In this document: positions 52,207 through 61,700 of the stretch, piece after piece
Position numbering within the stretch: position 1 is the first letter of the stretch
Layout: every line of letters starts with the position of its first letter
Source of the DNA: Clostridia bacterium
GTDB taxonomy: Bacteria; Bacillota; DTU025
NCBI GenBank assembly: GCA_034926675.1
Contig: JAYFQW010000001.1
Span: 169,093 to 233,092, forward strand
Reading direction: 5' to 3'
Length of the DNA stretch: 64,000 nucleotides
Program-made: the position numbers and the translations under genes
Notes under the pieces: generated by a model
What the model saw: only the letters and a program-made list of their open reading frames with translations
Told to the model about the DNA's origin: nothing
The model's database searches: none

Positions 52207-53045
52207 CTGTGCCCTCCCACAGCGTCTACATGGATGATGCCATATTCCACGCTGCTCTTTCGTCCTCCCGAACGCTCTGTGATTCCGAGCCTTGCCAGTT
52301 CTCCTCCATAGTGGCGATCCTTCACGACCACTCTTCTCCTCGCCACCCGAACCGCCTCGTTCAACGCCTGCGGGGAAAGGTTTCCCGCATGGGCCCACGC
52401 GCGGAGAGGCGCTATTCCAGGCGACGCTGTGACGGGAGACCTGAACATGGGGTCGAAGTAGACCACATCAAAGCTGCCGCCGCCAGACTCACTAAGGTAG
52501 TGCTCGTGTAGGCCGCACTCCGCCTCAATTCGCCCCATGGCTGCAAGGACATCTTCCTCGGCATCGGAGTAATCCATGAGACCTTCCCGCACGAGCACGG
52601 CAAGGACGGGGCTTGCCTCGATTCCCAGCACATGCCCGCTTGGGCCCACCACCCAAGATGAGACTACCGCATCTGACGCCAGGCCCAGGGTGCAATCGAG
52701 GACCGTGTCTCCAGGCACAAGACCCATCGCATCTACCATCGGGTCCCGCCCGCCAGATGCGAGTCGTCGTATCCTCATGAGCGCCATCCCTGGATGAAAG
52801 AACAGGCGTCCGGTCTCTGCGCCGTCGGGGGCCAGAGACACCAGACTTGTCCTGCCAGCCTCCACCACGACTATGGCCTCGATTGCCCCGTCGGCAGCTG
52901 CGCCCGCCGCCACCTCTGGCAGAGAACGTCCGAGGCGCTCGGAATAGGTCGCACCGAGAAGCGAGGCGAGATGCTGTGCGTGGGCCGCCTCCCGATCTCC
53001 CGCGCGCATCGATGTGGTCACGGCGATTCCGCCTGCACCTGTCAC
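52203..53045 (-). CDS. RsmJ-like class I SAM methyltransferase
   Basis: 280 residues from a GTG that overlaps the mutL stop (GTGA). The SAM-binding loop DCTLGLASDAVVSSWVVG, the acidic GIEASP and the catalytic DPMFR motif match the RsmJ/DUF548 family, which methylates a guanine in 16S rRNA. Its place between mutL and miaA is unusual but consistent with a translation-quality block. Confidence 0.82.
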   Translation of the reverse strand: MTGAGGIAVTTSMRAGDREAAHAQHLASLLGATYSERLGRSLPEVAAGAAADGAIEAIVVVEAGRTSLVSLAPDGAETGRLFFHPGMALMRIRRLASGGRDPMVDAMGLVPGDTVLDCTLGLASDAVVSSWVVGPSGHVLGIEASPVLAVLVREGLMDYSDAEEDVLAAMGRIEAECGLHEHYLSESGGGSFDVVYFDPMFRSPVTASPGIAPLRAWAHAGNLSPQALNEAVRVARRRVVVKDRHYGGELARLGITERSGGRKSSVEYGIIHVDAVGGHR

Positions 53046-54829
53046 TTCCGTCCAAAACTCCTCGCCAGATCGTCTCCCTGGATAACCACGACGATCGGCC
53101 GTCCATGAGGGCATCTGTATGGATCGCTCGTCCGGAACAGCCTCTCCAGTAGGGACTCCATCTCCTCTGGGCGCAGACGCCCTCCGGCCTTCACTGCGGC
53201 CTTGCACGCCAGGGATATGGCTATATGGTCGGCCATTGACACTGGATCTGATCCAGGCGGCGCAGCGACTATCCCTTCCACCGCGGCCGCCAGTGCGTCC
53301 TCCGGCGCCACATCCTCACTGTGGGTCGGCACTCCCCTCACCACGATGGAGTTGACTCCGAACACATCAACATCGAAACCCATCTTCGATAGGGTGGCGA
53401 GGTTATCCGCGATGAGTTGAGCGTCGGCTGCAGATAGCTCCACAACCGCAGGCGCCAGCAGAAGCTGAGATGACGGGGTTCCCATCGCGTACTCCTGCCT
53501 GAACTGGTCTACAAGGATCCTCTCATGGGCAACATGCTGGTCCACGATGACCAGGCCGTTGGTTGACTCGGCGAGGATGTAAGTGTCAGACAACTGCCCG
53601 ATGATCCTCACTGGAACAACTGCGGCCCCAACTGCAGCTTCAACCGCAGGCTCGGGGGCACTGGAATCTCTCTGACTTGCTCCATCAAAGGCCGCGCTGG
53701 CCAGATCTCGACCACCCGCGTACCGCACTGGATTCGCAGTGCCGGGGTATCCCCACGGCTCTCGCGCCCATCCGAAGCGGTCGTCCGCGATCACAGCTGC
53801 CGGAGCCTCTGCCAGCGCCTCTGGCTGTATCTCCGCGGCGCCGGCGCCGCCTCGAAGCGCTGCCGACACCGCGTTGTACACTGCAGAGTAAACCTGGGAA
53901 TCAGCCGCAAAACGCACTTCGCTCTTGGCAGGGTGGACGTTCACGTCAACCATAGACGGGTCCACCTCTATCGATAGCACCACCGGTGCGTGTTTGCCTG
54001 GGGGGACCGTTCTATCGTAGGCGCGGTCTATGGCTGCCCAGGCGGTTTTCGACGACACCGGCCTGCCATTGACGAAGATCTGCTGCACATCCCGTGCTGA
54101 CTTGGCGAACTTGGCTGGTCCGATGAAACCCCTCACAGATATTCCCTGCTGGCTTCGGTCGATAGGCGCCATGGCTTTCGCTAGGTCAATGCCGAGAACC
54201 GACACAATGGCCTCTCGAAGGCTGCCTCCACGAGGAGTTGTGAAGACCGTCTTTCCGCCGACACTCAGCGAAACCGATGCCTCAGGATGGGCAAGGGCAA
54301 GCCTTCCCGCCACATCGATAACTCTCCTGGTCTCGGAAGCGATAGACCTGAGATACTTGAGCCTGGCAGGGGTGTTGAAGAAAAGGTCGCGGACTGTCAC
54401 TGTGGTTCCTCGGGGCGCTCCAACTGGAGATGGCTTGCCGACAAGGCCGCCCTCAGCAGTAACCATCGTTCCCTCGGCCGCTTCCTGTTCCCTTGTGATT
54501 AACACAACACGGGCCACAGACGCAATGCTGGGCAATGCCTCTCCTCGAAAGCCCAGGGTGCCGATGGAGAACAGGTCCTCGGCGGCAGAGATCTTGCTCG
54601 TGGCATGCCTTTCGAAGGCCCGCTGGGCATCCTCGGGGCTCATGCCGCACCCATCGTCAGTCACTGAAATCTGCTCTAGGCCCCCGCCGAGCACATCAAT
54701 CTGAATGCTCGCCGCGCCTGCATCAATCGAATTCTCGGCGAGTTCTTTCAACACAGAGGCAGGCCTCTCCACGACCTCTCCAGCGGCGATCTTGTTGGCG
54801 ATATCCTGTGACAGCAAGATTATTCGCAC
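53042..54829 (-). CDS. mutL: DNA mismatch repair protein MutL
   Basis: GHKL ATPase and endonuclease of mismatch repair, about 595 residues. The N-terminal IAAGEVVERPASVLKELAENSIDAGA and FRGEALPSIASV motifs are complete. The C-terminal endonuclease motif reads DQHVAHERILVD; the usual pattern is DQHA-x2-E-x4-E, so one Ala and the last Glu are replaced by Val and Asp. CPHGRP is present. The start is GTG 54829, eight bases after GAGGAG, in preference to GTG 54838. Directly follows mutS. Confidence 0.95.
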   Translation of the reverse strand: MRIILLSQDIANKIAAGEVVERPASVLKELAENSIDAGAASIQIDVLGGGLEQISVTDDGCGMSPEDAQRAFERHATSKISAAEDLFSIGTLGFRGEALPSIASVARVVLITREQEAAEGTMVTAEGGLVGKPSPVGAPRGTTVTVRDLFFNTPARLKYLRSIASETRRVIDVAGRLALAHPEASVSLSVGGKTVFTTPRGGSLREAIVSVLGIDLAKAMAPIDRSQQGISVRGFIGPAKFAKSARDVQQIFVNGRPVSSKTAWAAIDRAYDRTVPPGKHAPVVLSIEVDPSMVDVNVHPAKSEVRFAADSQVYSAVYNAVSAALRGGAGAAEIQPEALAEAPAAVIADDRFGWAREPWGYPGTANPVRYAGGRDLASAAFDGASQRDSSAPEPAVEAAVGAAVVPVRIIGQLSDTYILAESTNGLVIVDQHVAHERILVDQFRQEYAMGTPSSQLLLAPAVVELSAADAQLIADNLATLSKMGFDVDVFGVNSIVVRGVPTHSEDVAPEDALAAAVEGIVAAPPGSDPVSMADHIAISLACKAAVKAGGRLRPEEMESLLERLFRTSDPYRCPHGRPIVVVIQGDDLARSFGRK

Positions 54830-54834
54830 GCCGA

Positions 54835-57456
54835 TCACTCCTCAACCATGGCCTTGAGCTCGTAAACCAGGTCCAGGGCCTCTCTTGCGGCAAGCCCGTC
54901 CGGATCCACATCCCGCAGACGCTCATACACCTTGGGCGCCCACGCGGCGATGTCGGAGGCAGTATTCGACTGAGCTTCCAGGCCTGCGACAGGCGGCTCA
55001 GCCGCCCAGCCGAAAAGGGTCATCTGGCGTCCTCCTGAGGGCTGGATGCTCTCGAGATCCTTCAGAATCTGCTGCGCGCGGCGGATCACTTCGCGCGGAA
55101 GCCCGGCCATCCTGGCCACATTCAGGCCGTAGCTCTTGTCGACCGATCCGCGGGCGAGCCTGTAGAGGAATGTGAGTTCGCCGCCGCGTTCCACCGCTCC
55201 CACGTGGTAGTTGCGGGCGTAGGGAAGCCTCTCCTCAAGCGCGGCCAACTCATGATAGTGGGTAGTGAACATTGTGCGCGCGCCGACCTGGTCGTGTATC
55301 CACTCCGCCACTGCCCACGCCAGGGCCATTCCATCGTATGTGCTGGTCCCACGGCCCAATTCGTCCATGAGGATCAGGCTCTGCCCTGTGGCCGTATTCA
55401 GAACTGTGGCTACTTCGAGAAGCTCCACCATGAAACTGCTCTTGCCGGAGCTGATGTCATCGTAGGATCCGGTGCGGTAGTAGATCGCGTCGCACACTCC
55501 GACCTGCGCCTCTCGGGCTGGCACGAACGATCCAACCTGCGCCATGAGGGTTATGAGTCCGACAGTTGCGAGCACCGTAGATTTCCCGGCCATGTTGGGG
55601 CCTGTTATGATTACCAGCCGGGCATCATCACACGCCATATCGATATCACTGGGAACGTAACGCGATGGGCCGATCACTTTCTCGAGCACCGGATGCCGGG
55701 CCTCCCGAATCACCGTGGCAAGGCCCGAATCCACCTGCGGTCTCACATACCCCATCGCCCTTGCATCCTCCGCAAAGCACGCAAGCACGTCTAGCTGGGC
55801 AATTGCCCGGGCGGTCTCCAGCATTCTTGGCAGATAGCGAGAGACGTCCTCAAGCACCTGCCTGTAGATGGCAGATTCCAGACGCACCAGCCTCTCCTCG
55901 GCGCCGAGGATTTTCGACTCGAGCTCCTTCAGAGCTGGGGTGATGAATCTCTCGGCATTGGCCAGAGTCTGCTTGCGGATGTAGTCGTCCGGCGCCAGGT
56001 GGGCATTGGCATGACTAATCTCGATGTAGTACCCAAATACGGAGTTGAAGCCCACCTTGAGAGATTTGACCCCTGTCCTGGCCTTCTCCTGAGCCTCCAG
56101 CTTCAGCAGCCATTCCTTGCCCTCGGTGGAGGCCTTCCGCAGTTCGTCCACTTCCTCGTCGTATCCACTGCGTATCACGCCGCCCTCGGAGGGTGAGGAT
56201 TTCGCGCTTTCCTGTATCGATTCGCGGATCCTTGCGGATGCCTCCGGCACCGAATCCAGCTCGTCGCGGAGGGTTTGAACGCGTTTGGACGATGCCTTGC
56301 CAAGAAGGTGCGCAAGGCCCGCCGCAGCGTCCAACGAGGCCGCCAGCCCAATCAGATCTCTCGGCCCGGCTGTGAGGCAGCCTATCCTGCCGCAGGTTCG
56401 CTCCAGATCATGTATTCTGGACATCGCGGCGCGCACATCGCCTCTGAGGATCACGTCTGCCGCAAGCTCCTCCACGGCGTCGAGCCTCTCATTGATCTCA
56501 CGAACCGAGACCGACGGCCGCTCAAGCCACGCCCGGATCAGCCGTCCACCCATGGCTGTGCTGGTGTTGTCGATCACCGGAAGCAGCCCGCGCTCCCGTC
56601 CGAAGAGATCCAGAGCCTTCCTGGCAGGAGTATCGAGTCGCATGAACTCGCCGAGATGGTATGTGCGCATCCTGGAGATCTGGGGAACAGATGTCATCTG
56701 GGTCTCCCGGATGTACGACACGAGCGCGCCTGCGGCCCTCACTGCGAGTTCCATGCCTGCGCAGCCGAAACCATCAAGTGATGCCGTTCCGAACTGAGAT
56801 AGCAACGTAGACTTGGCCCTCGATAGGTCGAAATCGGTTAGCGGGCGAGAGAAGGCTGTGGAATTCGCTGGTATCGTAGGCAACCCTGCGTTGCCCTGGG
56901 CGCCGCATTCCCCCATGTCAGCAGGGTATATGCACTCACTTGGACCTATCCTCTCGATCTCGTCGGCGATAAGCTTCATTGCATCAGGCCCATCCACCTG
57001 TGTCGCCGATAGCTCCCCTGTGGATGCGTCGCATGCAGCAAGCCCTGCGCCGGAGCCGCCTGTCACTGTGAGCACCGCCACGAGGAAGTTGTTCCGCCTC
57101 GGATCCACCTGCTCTGTGAGAGTGCCAGGGGTCACGACTCTCACGATGTCGCGGCGCACAAGCCCCTTCGCGAGCTTCGGATCCTCCATCTGATCGGCAA
57201 CTGCCACCCTGTGCCCATTCTGCACCAGGGTGGCGATGTAGGAGTCAACTGCATGGTGAGGCACTCCACACATGGGCATCTTGTTGCCTGGGCCGGCCTC
57301 ACGGGATGTGAGAACGATTCCCAGCTCGCGGCTGCCTATCTTGGCGTCATCGCCGAACATCTCGTAGAAATCGCCGAGTCGGAAAAGCAGGATTGCATCC
57401 GACTGCTTCTGTTTCAGCTCTGCGTATTGTTCAATCATGGGAGTAGGCTTCGACAT
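54835..57456 (-). CDS. mutS: DNA mismatch repair protein MutS
   Basis: Mismatch-recognition ATPase, about 873 residues. The recognition motif GDFYEMFGDDA (Phe-x-Glu) is near residue 38, Walker A GPNMAGKST (about 615), Walker B LILMDELGRGTSTYDG (about 690) and the TMFTTHYHEL segment (about 725) are present. ATG 57456 overlaps the miaB stop (TGATG). MutS here is the canonical repair protein, not the KamC partner of the lysine cluster. Confidence 0.97.
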   Translation of the reverse strand: MSKPTPMIEQYAELKQKQSDAILLFRLGDFYEMFGDDAKIGSRELGIVLTSREAGPGNKMPMCGVPHHAVDSYIATLVQNGHRVAVADQMEDPKLAKGLVRRDIVRVVTPGTLTEQVDPRRNNFLVAVLTVTGGSGAGLAACDASTGELSATQVDGPDAMKLIADEIERIGPSECIYPADMGECGAQGNAGLPTIPANSTAFSRPLTDFDLSRAKSTLLSQFGTASLDGFGCAGMELAVRAAGALVSYIRETQMTSVPQISRMRTYHLGEFMRLDTPARKALDLFGRERGLLPVIDNTSTAMGGRLIRAWLERPSVSVREINERLDAVEELAADVILRGDVRAAMSRIHDLERTCGRIGCLTAGPRDLIGLAASLDAAAGLAHLLGKASSKRVQTLRDELDSVPEASARIRESIQESAKSSPSEGGVIRSGYDEEVDELRKASTEGKEWLLKLEAQEKARTGVKSLKVGFNSVFGYYIEISHANAHLAPDDYIRKQTLANAERFITPALKELESKILGAEERLVRLESAIYRQVLEDVSRYLPRMLETARAIAQLDVLACFAEDARAMGYVRPQVDSGLATVIREARHPVLEKVIGPSRYVPSDIDMACDDARLVIITGPNMAGKSTVLATVGLITLMAQVGSFVPAREAQVGVCDAIYYRTGSYDDISSGKSSFMVELLEVATVLNTATGQSLILMDELGRGTSTYDGMALAWAVAEWIHDQVGARTMFTTHYHELAALEERLPYARNYHVGAVERGGELTFLYRLARGSVDKSYGLNVARMAGLPREVIRRAQQILKDLESIQPSGGRQMTLFGWAAEPPVAGLEAQSNTASDIAAWAPKVYERLRDVDPDGLAAREALDLVYELKAMVEE

Positions 57457-58808
57457 CAACCAGCTCCCCCGATCTCCTCGGCGTGGAGAGTCCAGGTGTG
57501 TGGCTCTGTAACCCGGACCATCGCGAGATCGCCGGGCGCCAGTGGCGCACTTGCCCGCCAGTGAACCATCTTGTTTGTCCTTGTCCGCCCGGACATCACT
57601 TCCGGATCTCGCTCGGACGGCCCCTCTGCCATGACCTCCACGGTCTGGCCGAGGAGGGAGGAGTTGACCTCATCTGCGTTCCTGTTCACAAGCTCAATGA
57701 GCCTGTATATCCGACTGTGCTTCACATCCTCGTCCACCTGATCCGCCATACGGGCAGCACTGGTGCCCTCTCGCGGAGAGTAGATGAAAGTGAACGCAGC
57801 ATCGAATCTTGCTTGGTCCACAATCCTCAGGGTGTCCTGGAAATCCTCCTCGGTTTCGCCTGGGAAGCCGACCATGATATCGGTTGTTATCGATGCCCCG
57901 GGGATGGCCTTTCTGATCCGGGTGAGCAGGGAGAGATACTGTTCAGCCGTGTATCCCCGGTTCATCTGGGCCAGGACTCTGTTGCTCCCCGCCTGAAGAG
58001 GCAGGTGGAAATGCTCGCACACCTTGCTGCAGGATGAGCAGGCTTCAATCATCTTGTCGGTGAAATCACGAGGGTGCGACGTAGTGAATCTGATCCTGGT
58101 TATCCCGTCCACATCGTTCACGGCTCGGAGCAGGTCCGCAAAATCAGGCGCAGCTCCGCGCTCCGATCCTAGGCCCTTGCCGTAGGAATTCACGTTCTGA
58201 CCCAGGAGCGTTGCCTCGCGATATCCATCACGAGCGAGTGCCCGGACCTCCTCCACCACATCCCGCAGCCGCCTGCTTCGTTCTCTGCCTCGTACATACG
58301 GCACTATGCAGTAAGTGCAGAAGTTGTCGCATCCGTAGGTGATATTCACGAAGGCCTTGTGCCCGAAAGCGCGGAGCGCAGGAAGGCCTTCGGCGATCTC
58401 GCCAGGGTCATCCCACACCTCGATGACCCGCTCCCCCGCCGCCACTCGCTGTAGGAGTTCCGGGAGGCGGTGGATGTTGTGGGTCCCGAACACAAGATCC
58501 ACCCACGGCATCTTCTCAAGTATCATGTTGCGCACGTGCTGCTCCTGAACCATGCATCCGCATATCCCAACGATCATCCCGGGCTTCTTCTCGCGCAGCC
58601 GCTTCATGTCGCCGAGATTGCCGATCGCCCGGTTCTCGGCGTTCTCCCGGACACAGCAGGTGACGAATATGACTACGTCGGCCTCGTTGGTGGACCTCGC
58701 TTGCGAGTAGCCCATTCCCGCAAGAAGGCCCAAGATCGTTTCCGAGTCCCTCTCATTCATCTGGCATCCGAAGGCCACTACCTTCGCACTTCTCCCGATC
58801 TGCTTCAT
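57456..58808 (-). CDS. miaB: tRNA-2-methylthio-N6-dimethylallyladenosine synthase
   Basis: Radical-SAM enzyme that adds the methylthio group to i6A37. 450 residues with the N-terminal cluster cysteines (FGCQMN, TCC and GCM, about C15, C51, C85), the SAM cluster CDNFCTYC (about 157-164), and a C-terminal TRAM domain. It shares an overlapping transcript with mutS, mutL, the RsmJ-like gene and miaA. Confidence 0.96.
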   Translation of the reverse strand: MKQIGRSAKVVAFGCQMNERDSETILGLLAGMGYSQARSTNEADVVIFVTCCVRENAENRAIGNLGDMKRLREKKPGMIVGICGCMVQEQHVRNMILEKMPWVDLVFGTHNIHRLPELLQRVAAGERVIEVWDDPGEIAEGLPALRAFGHKAFVNITYGCDNFCTYCIVPYVRGRERSRRLRDVVEEVRALARDGYREATLLGQNVNSYGKGLGSERGAAPDFADLLRAVNDVDGITRIRFTTSHPRDFTDKMIEACSSCSKVCEHFHLPLQAGSNRVLAQMNRGYTAEQYLSLLTRIRKAIPGASITTDIMVGFPGETEEDFQDTLRIVDQARFDAAFTFIYSPREGTSAARMADQVDEDVKHSRIYRLIELVNRNADEVNSSLLGQTVEVMAEGPSERDPEVMSGRTRTNKMVHWRASAPLAPGDLAMVRVTEPHTWTLHAEEIGGAG

Positions 58809-58867
58809 GCTTTACAGAGGCACCTCCGAGCATTGGATGAACACTGGATCCGCATAGCGCGGACTGG

Positions 58868-59551
58868 TTATGACGCAAGAAAGAAGGCTGCCGCCGCGGC
58901 CACGAACACCGCAGGGAGCATGTTCCCAATCCTGAATCTGGCGCGCATGGCCAGGTTCCATCCGATTCCGAGCACCAGTATGCCCCCTACCGCGGTCATC
59001 TCACGCAGCACTGGGTCTGTCATCAGCGGCTTGACTGTTCCAGCCAGCATGGTAATCGCTCCCTGGTACAGAAGGATCGGCAGAGCTGAGAATCCCACTC
59101 CTAGTCCGAGAGAGGACGCATACGCGCAAGACGTAATCCCGTCCATCAGGGATTTCGTGGCGAGCACCGACCAGTCCCCGGTCAGGCCATCCTGGATGGC
59201 GCCCATGACCGCCATGGGTCCCACACAGTAGAGCAAGCTGGACGCCACAAATGCCTGGGTGAAGGTGGCCCCTGCTGCGTCTGGAGCAATCCGCTTCAGC
59301 CGCTGCCCCAGGCCATCGAGGCGTCGCTCGATATCTATCAGCGATCCGATTACGGTTCCCACTGCCAGCGATACTAGGACGAGAACTGGGTTCTCGGTCC
59401 CTCCGGCCATTCTCAGCCCCAGGAAGACGGTGAACAGCCCGACCCCCTGCATGACCGTGTCGGAGATCGCCTCCGGAAGCCTCCGCCCTACGATGAGCCC
59501 TGCAAGGCTTCCTGCGATTATCGCGCCAGCGTTAACAAATGTTCCAACCAC
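58868..59551 (-). CDS. DUF554 family membrane protein
   Basis: 227 residues with six or seven hydrophobic segments. The N-terminus MVGTFVNAGAIIAGSLAGLIVGRRLPE and CVGPMAVMGAIQDGLTGD are DUF554 (YqgA/YdfK) signatures. The function of the family is unknown. It stands alone between miaB and the oxidoreductase. Confidence 0.9.
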   Translation of the reverse strand: MVGTFVNAGAIIAGSLAGLIVGRRLPEAISDTVMQGVGLFTVFLGLRMAGGTENPVLVLVSLAVGTVIGSLIDIERRLDGLGQRLKRIAPDAAGATFTQAFVASSLLYCVGPMAVMGAIQDGLTGDWSVLATKSLMDGITSCAYASSLGLGVGFSALPILLYQGAITMLAGTVKPLMTDPVLREMTAVGGILVLGIGWNLAMRARFRIGNMLPAVFVAAAAAFFLAS

Positions 59552-59586
59552 GGATTTGTCCCCCCGCAGCGTGCGTTCGCATTGTG

Positions 59587-60804
59587 CTATCGTGCGAGAG
59601 CCTCCAGCACCTCTCCAAAGGCAGGTTTCGGATCAGACGCGACCAGCGAGACCGACGCCCGCTTTTCCACTCCATCACGAACCTTGTCGAACTTCGCGAG
59701 GTCCCCCATCAGAAGGCCTCCAACAAGCTTGTCTCCATCGAAGACGAGCTTGCGATAGACGCCCCGGCCCGCAGCATCATCATCGGTTATTGCTGTTGTT
59801 CCGACGCCGCCCTGGACTTCGCCTATGGTGAAGATCTTCGTTCCCATCACCATGAGCGTATAGGAGGGCGGAACGGGCTTGTACTCCTCTGCAGCGCCTG
59901 CCGCATTCGCGCCTGCGACGCGGCCCTGAGCCATGGCAACTCCCCACGTGCCGCCAGGAGAACCCTCAAGCTCAGCAACATCGCCGGCAGCGTACACCCA
60001 CGGAACGGAGGAACGCATCGATCTGTCGACGGCAATTCCCCTGTTCGCGCTGAGCCCGGCCGCTTTCGCAAGGCTCAGGTTCGCCCTCACTCCAGTGGAG
60101 AACAGCACCATTGCTCCAGGCACTTCCTGCCCGGTGTTCAACCTGACTCCGGTTGAGGCGATAGCCTCCGACACAGCCGAAAGGTGAAGTGTGATGCCTG
60201 CGGACGTCACCCTGTCTTCGAGCACGGAGGATCCCTTTTCATCAAGGACCCGCGACAGCAACCTGGGTCCGTTATCTAGTAGGTGCACCGCCACGCCAAG
60301 CCTCGAGACGGCCCACGCAGCCTCAAGGCCCAGTGGACCCGCTCCTATCACGCATGCTGACGATGCCGATCTGCACGCTTCAGTGATGGCCCTGGCATCA
60401 GCTATGGATCGCAGAGAGAAGACCAGCCCCCGGTCGAGCCCTGGGAGCGGCGGCACGAACGGGCTGCTTCCACAGGCGATTACCACCGCGTCAGCGGAGA
60501 TCTGGGATCCATCATCTAGCAGTAAGGTCTTGTCGGCTATCTTAAGCTCAACGACGGATCGTCCCAGGATGGTATGCACTTGATTGGACTCGTACCATGA
60601 AGCGCGCTTGACCGCGATCTGCTCAGCAGAGATCTCAGACCCGAGGAGATGGGAAAGGCGCGGGCGGTAGTAGGCGAGGTAAGGCTCTGAACCCACCACC
60701 GTCACAGGGACAGCAGAATCCACAGAGCGTATGCCCTCCACTGCTGAAAGGCCGGCCACTCCCAGTCCGATAACGACTATGCCTGGTCTTGCAGGTTCAC
60801 TCAT
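59587..60804 (-). CDS. FAD/NAD(P)-dependent oxidoreductase (NirB/rubredoxin-reductase-like)
   Basis: 405 residues with two dinucleotide folds: FAD-binding VIGLGVAGLSAVEGIRSV at the N-terminus, NAD-binding VIGAGPLGLEAAWAVSRLG (about 145-165) and VYAAGDVAE (about 270). No redox-active disulfide is obvious. Family members reduce rubredoxin, oxygen or serve as NirB-type domains; the partner here is unknown. Last gene of the minus-strand block with the small membrane proteins. Confidence 0.88.
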   Translation of the reverse strand: MSEPARPGIVVIGLGVAGLSAVEGIRSVDSAVPVTVVGSEPYLAYYRPRLSHLLGSEISAEQIAVKRASWYESNQVHTILGRSVVELKIADKTLLLDDGSQISADAVVIACGSSPFVPPLPGLDRGLVFSLRSIADARAITEACRSASSACVIGAGPLGLEAAWAVSRLGVAVHLLDNGPRLLSRVLDEKGSSVLEDRVTSAGITLHLSAVSEAIASTGVRLNTGQEVPGAMVLFSTGVRANLSLAKAAGLSANRGIAVDRSMRSSVPWVYAAGDVAELEGSPGGTWGVAMAQGRVAGANAAGAAEEYKPVPPSYTLMVMGTKIFTIGEVQGGVGTTAITDDDAAGRGVYRKLVFDGDKLVGGLLMGDLAKFDKVRDGVEKRASVSLVASDPKPAFGEVLEALAR

Positions 60805-60921
60805 GCCACAACCTCCTGCATGAACGCCTTTATGGATATTATACCATCGCCGTGGTCAAAGCGAAACGAGCTGGGCCGCATGGAACAGCGGCCCAGCATG
60901 ACGACGGCAGCATTCCTAAGA

Positions 60922-61035
60922 TTATTTGAACATGAAGAACAGGACCACGCCAACCACGACCAGAGCAAGCCACCACCACCAGGGGAACCCCCAGATGAAC
61001 CCGGCGTGCCTGACACCTGCCAACTCTTCTGCCAT
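60922..61035 (-). CDS. 37-residue single-helix membrane protein
   Basis: ATG 61035 follows GAAAGGGGGATTGCCA. The product has a short polar N-terminus, then FPWWWWLALVVVGVVLFFMF, one membrane helix with four tryptophans. It follows a 33-residue membrane gene by 19 bases. The architecture recalls tiny sporulation proteins such as the YjcZ class, but I cannot assign it. Confidence 0.65.
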   Translation of the reverse strand: MAEELAGVRHAGFIWGFPWWWWLALVVVGVVLFFMFK

Positions 61036-61054
61036 TGGCAATCCCCCTTTCGGA

Positions 61055-61156
61055 TCAGAACCACCACTCGATGAAGAGGAACACGATGAGGAGCAGGAAC
61101 AGGGGCAACAGGCGCCCGACGCCAGTCTGGGAGGAGAAGATCTCGTCAAGTTTCAT
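61055..61156 (-). CDS. 33-residue single-helix membrane protein
   Basis: ATG 61156 follows GGAGGTGGGAGA, a very strong ribosome site. A polar N-terminus (MKLDEIFSSQTGVGR) precedes LLPLFLLLIVFLFIEWWF, one hydrophobic helix ending in tryptophans. Paired with the 37-residue gene just downstream. Confidence 0.65.
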   Translation of the reverse strand: MKLDEIFSSQTGVGRLLPLFLLLIVFLFIEWWF

Positions 61157-61178
61157 TCTCCCACCTCCGATGAGCTGT

Positions 61179-61682
61179 TCATTGATCGCACTTGTTGTCT
61201 TCTGGCGGCGCCTCCGCACCGAGCACATCCGCGAGTTTAGGCAGGATATTGGAGCGCATGCCCTCCTCTGCCAGGGAACCGAGCATTGCTGCGAAATTCG
61301 GGTCGGCTGCGGCCCTCGCCATCATGCTCTGAAGCAACTTGGTCACATCCTCCGGTCGAGGCGCGCCCTGATGCTGACCCTGATTCCCCTTGGCCTTTCC
61401 GAGATCGTCGGTGGGTGCGCCTGTGAAATCAAACATGTTATCTACCGCCTTCGCCACAGTCTTGGGATCCAACTCCATGTTGGCAAGATTCGAAAGAAAC
61501 GCCAGAGGCCTATCTCCGCCCACTCCACGCCTCTTCTTCATGACACCCCCGAGGGAGTCGAAGATCGTTATGAGATTGACGGAACCCAGAAGATCATCCA
61601 CGGCCGCCTGCCCGCGACTGCTCAGGAACGGGCGGAGCGCTCGCATCAGCCCCACGCTCTCGGGGTCAGTCGGTACTCTCAT
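61179..61682 (-). CDS. Hypothetical soluble protein, 167 residues
   Basis: ATG 61682 follows GGGGGTGATTCA. Helical, Leu/Ala/Asp-rich, with a low-complexity GKAKGNQGQHQGAPRPE linker (about 97-112). No family recognised. It follows the subtilisin gene by 18 bases and precedes two tiny membrane genes. Confidence 0.7.
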   Translation of the reverse strand: MRVPTDPESVGLMRALRPFLSSRGQAAVDDLLGSVNLITIFDSLGGVMKKRRGVGGDRPLAFLSNLANMELDPKTVAKAVDNMFDFTGAPTDDLGKAKGNQGQHQGAPRPEDVTKLLQSMMARAAADPNFAAMLGSLAEEGMRSNILPKLADVLGAEAPPEDNKCDQ

Positions 61683-61700
61683 TGAATCACCCCCAATTCC

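Noticed and set aside
51103..52311. A 402-codon open frame on the plus strand
   Set aside because: It is antisense to miaA and the YnbB-type gene, whose motifs are complete; its own product has no recognisable domain and shows shadow composition.
54835..57456. MutS as the missing KamC of the lysine cluster
   Set aside because: It has the mismatch-recognition GDFYEMF motif and a mutL partner, so it is the repair protein.
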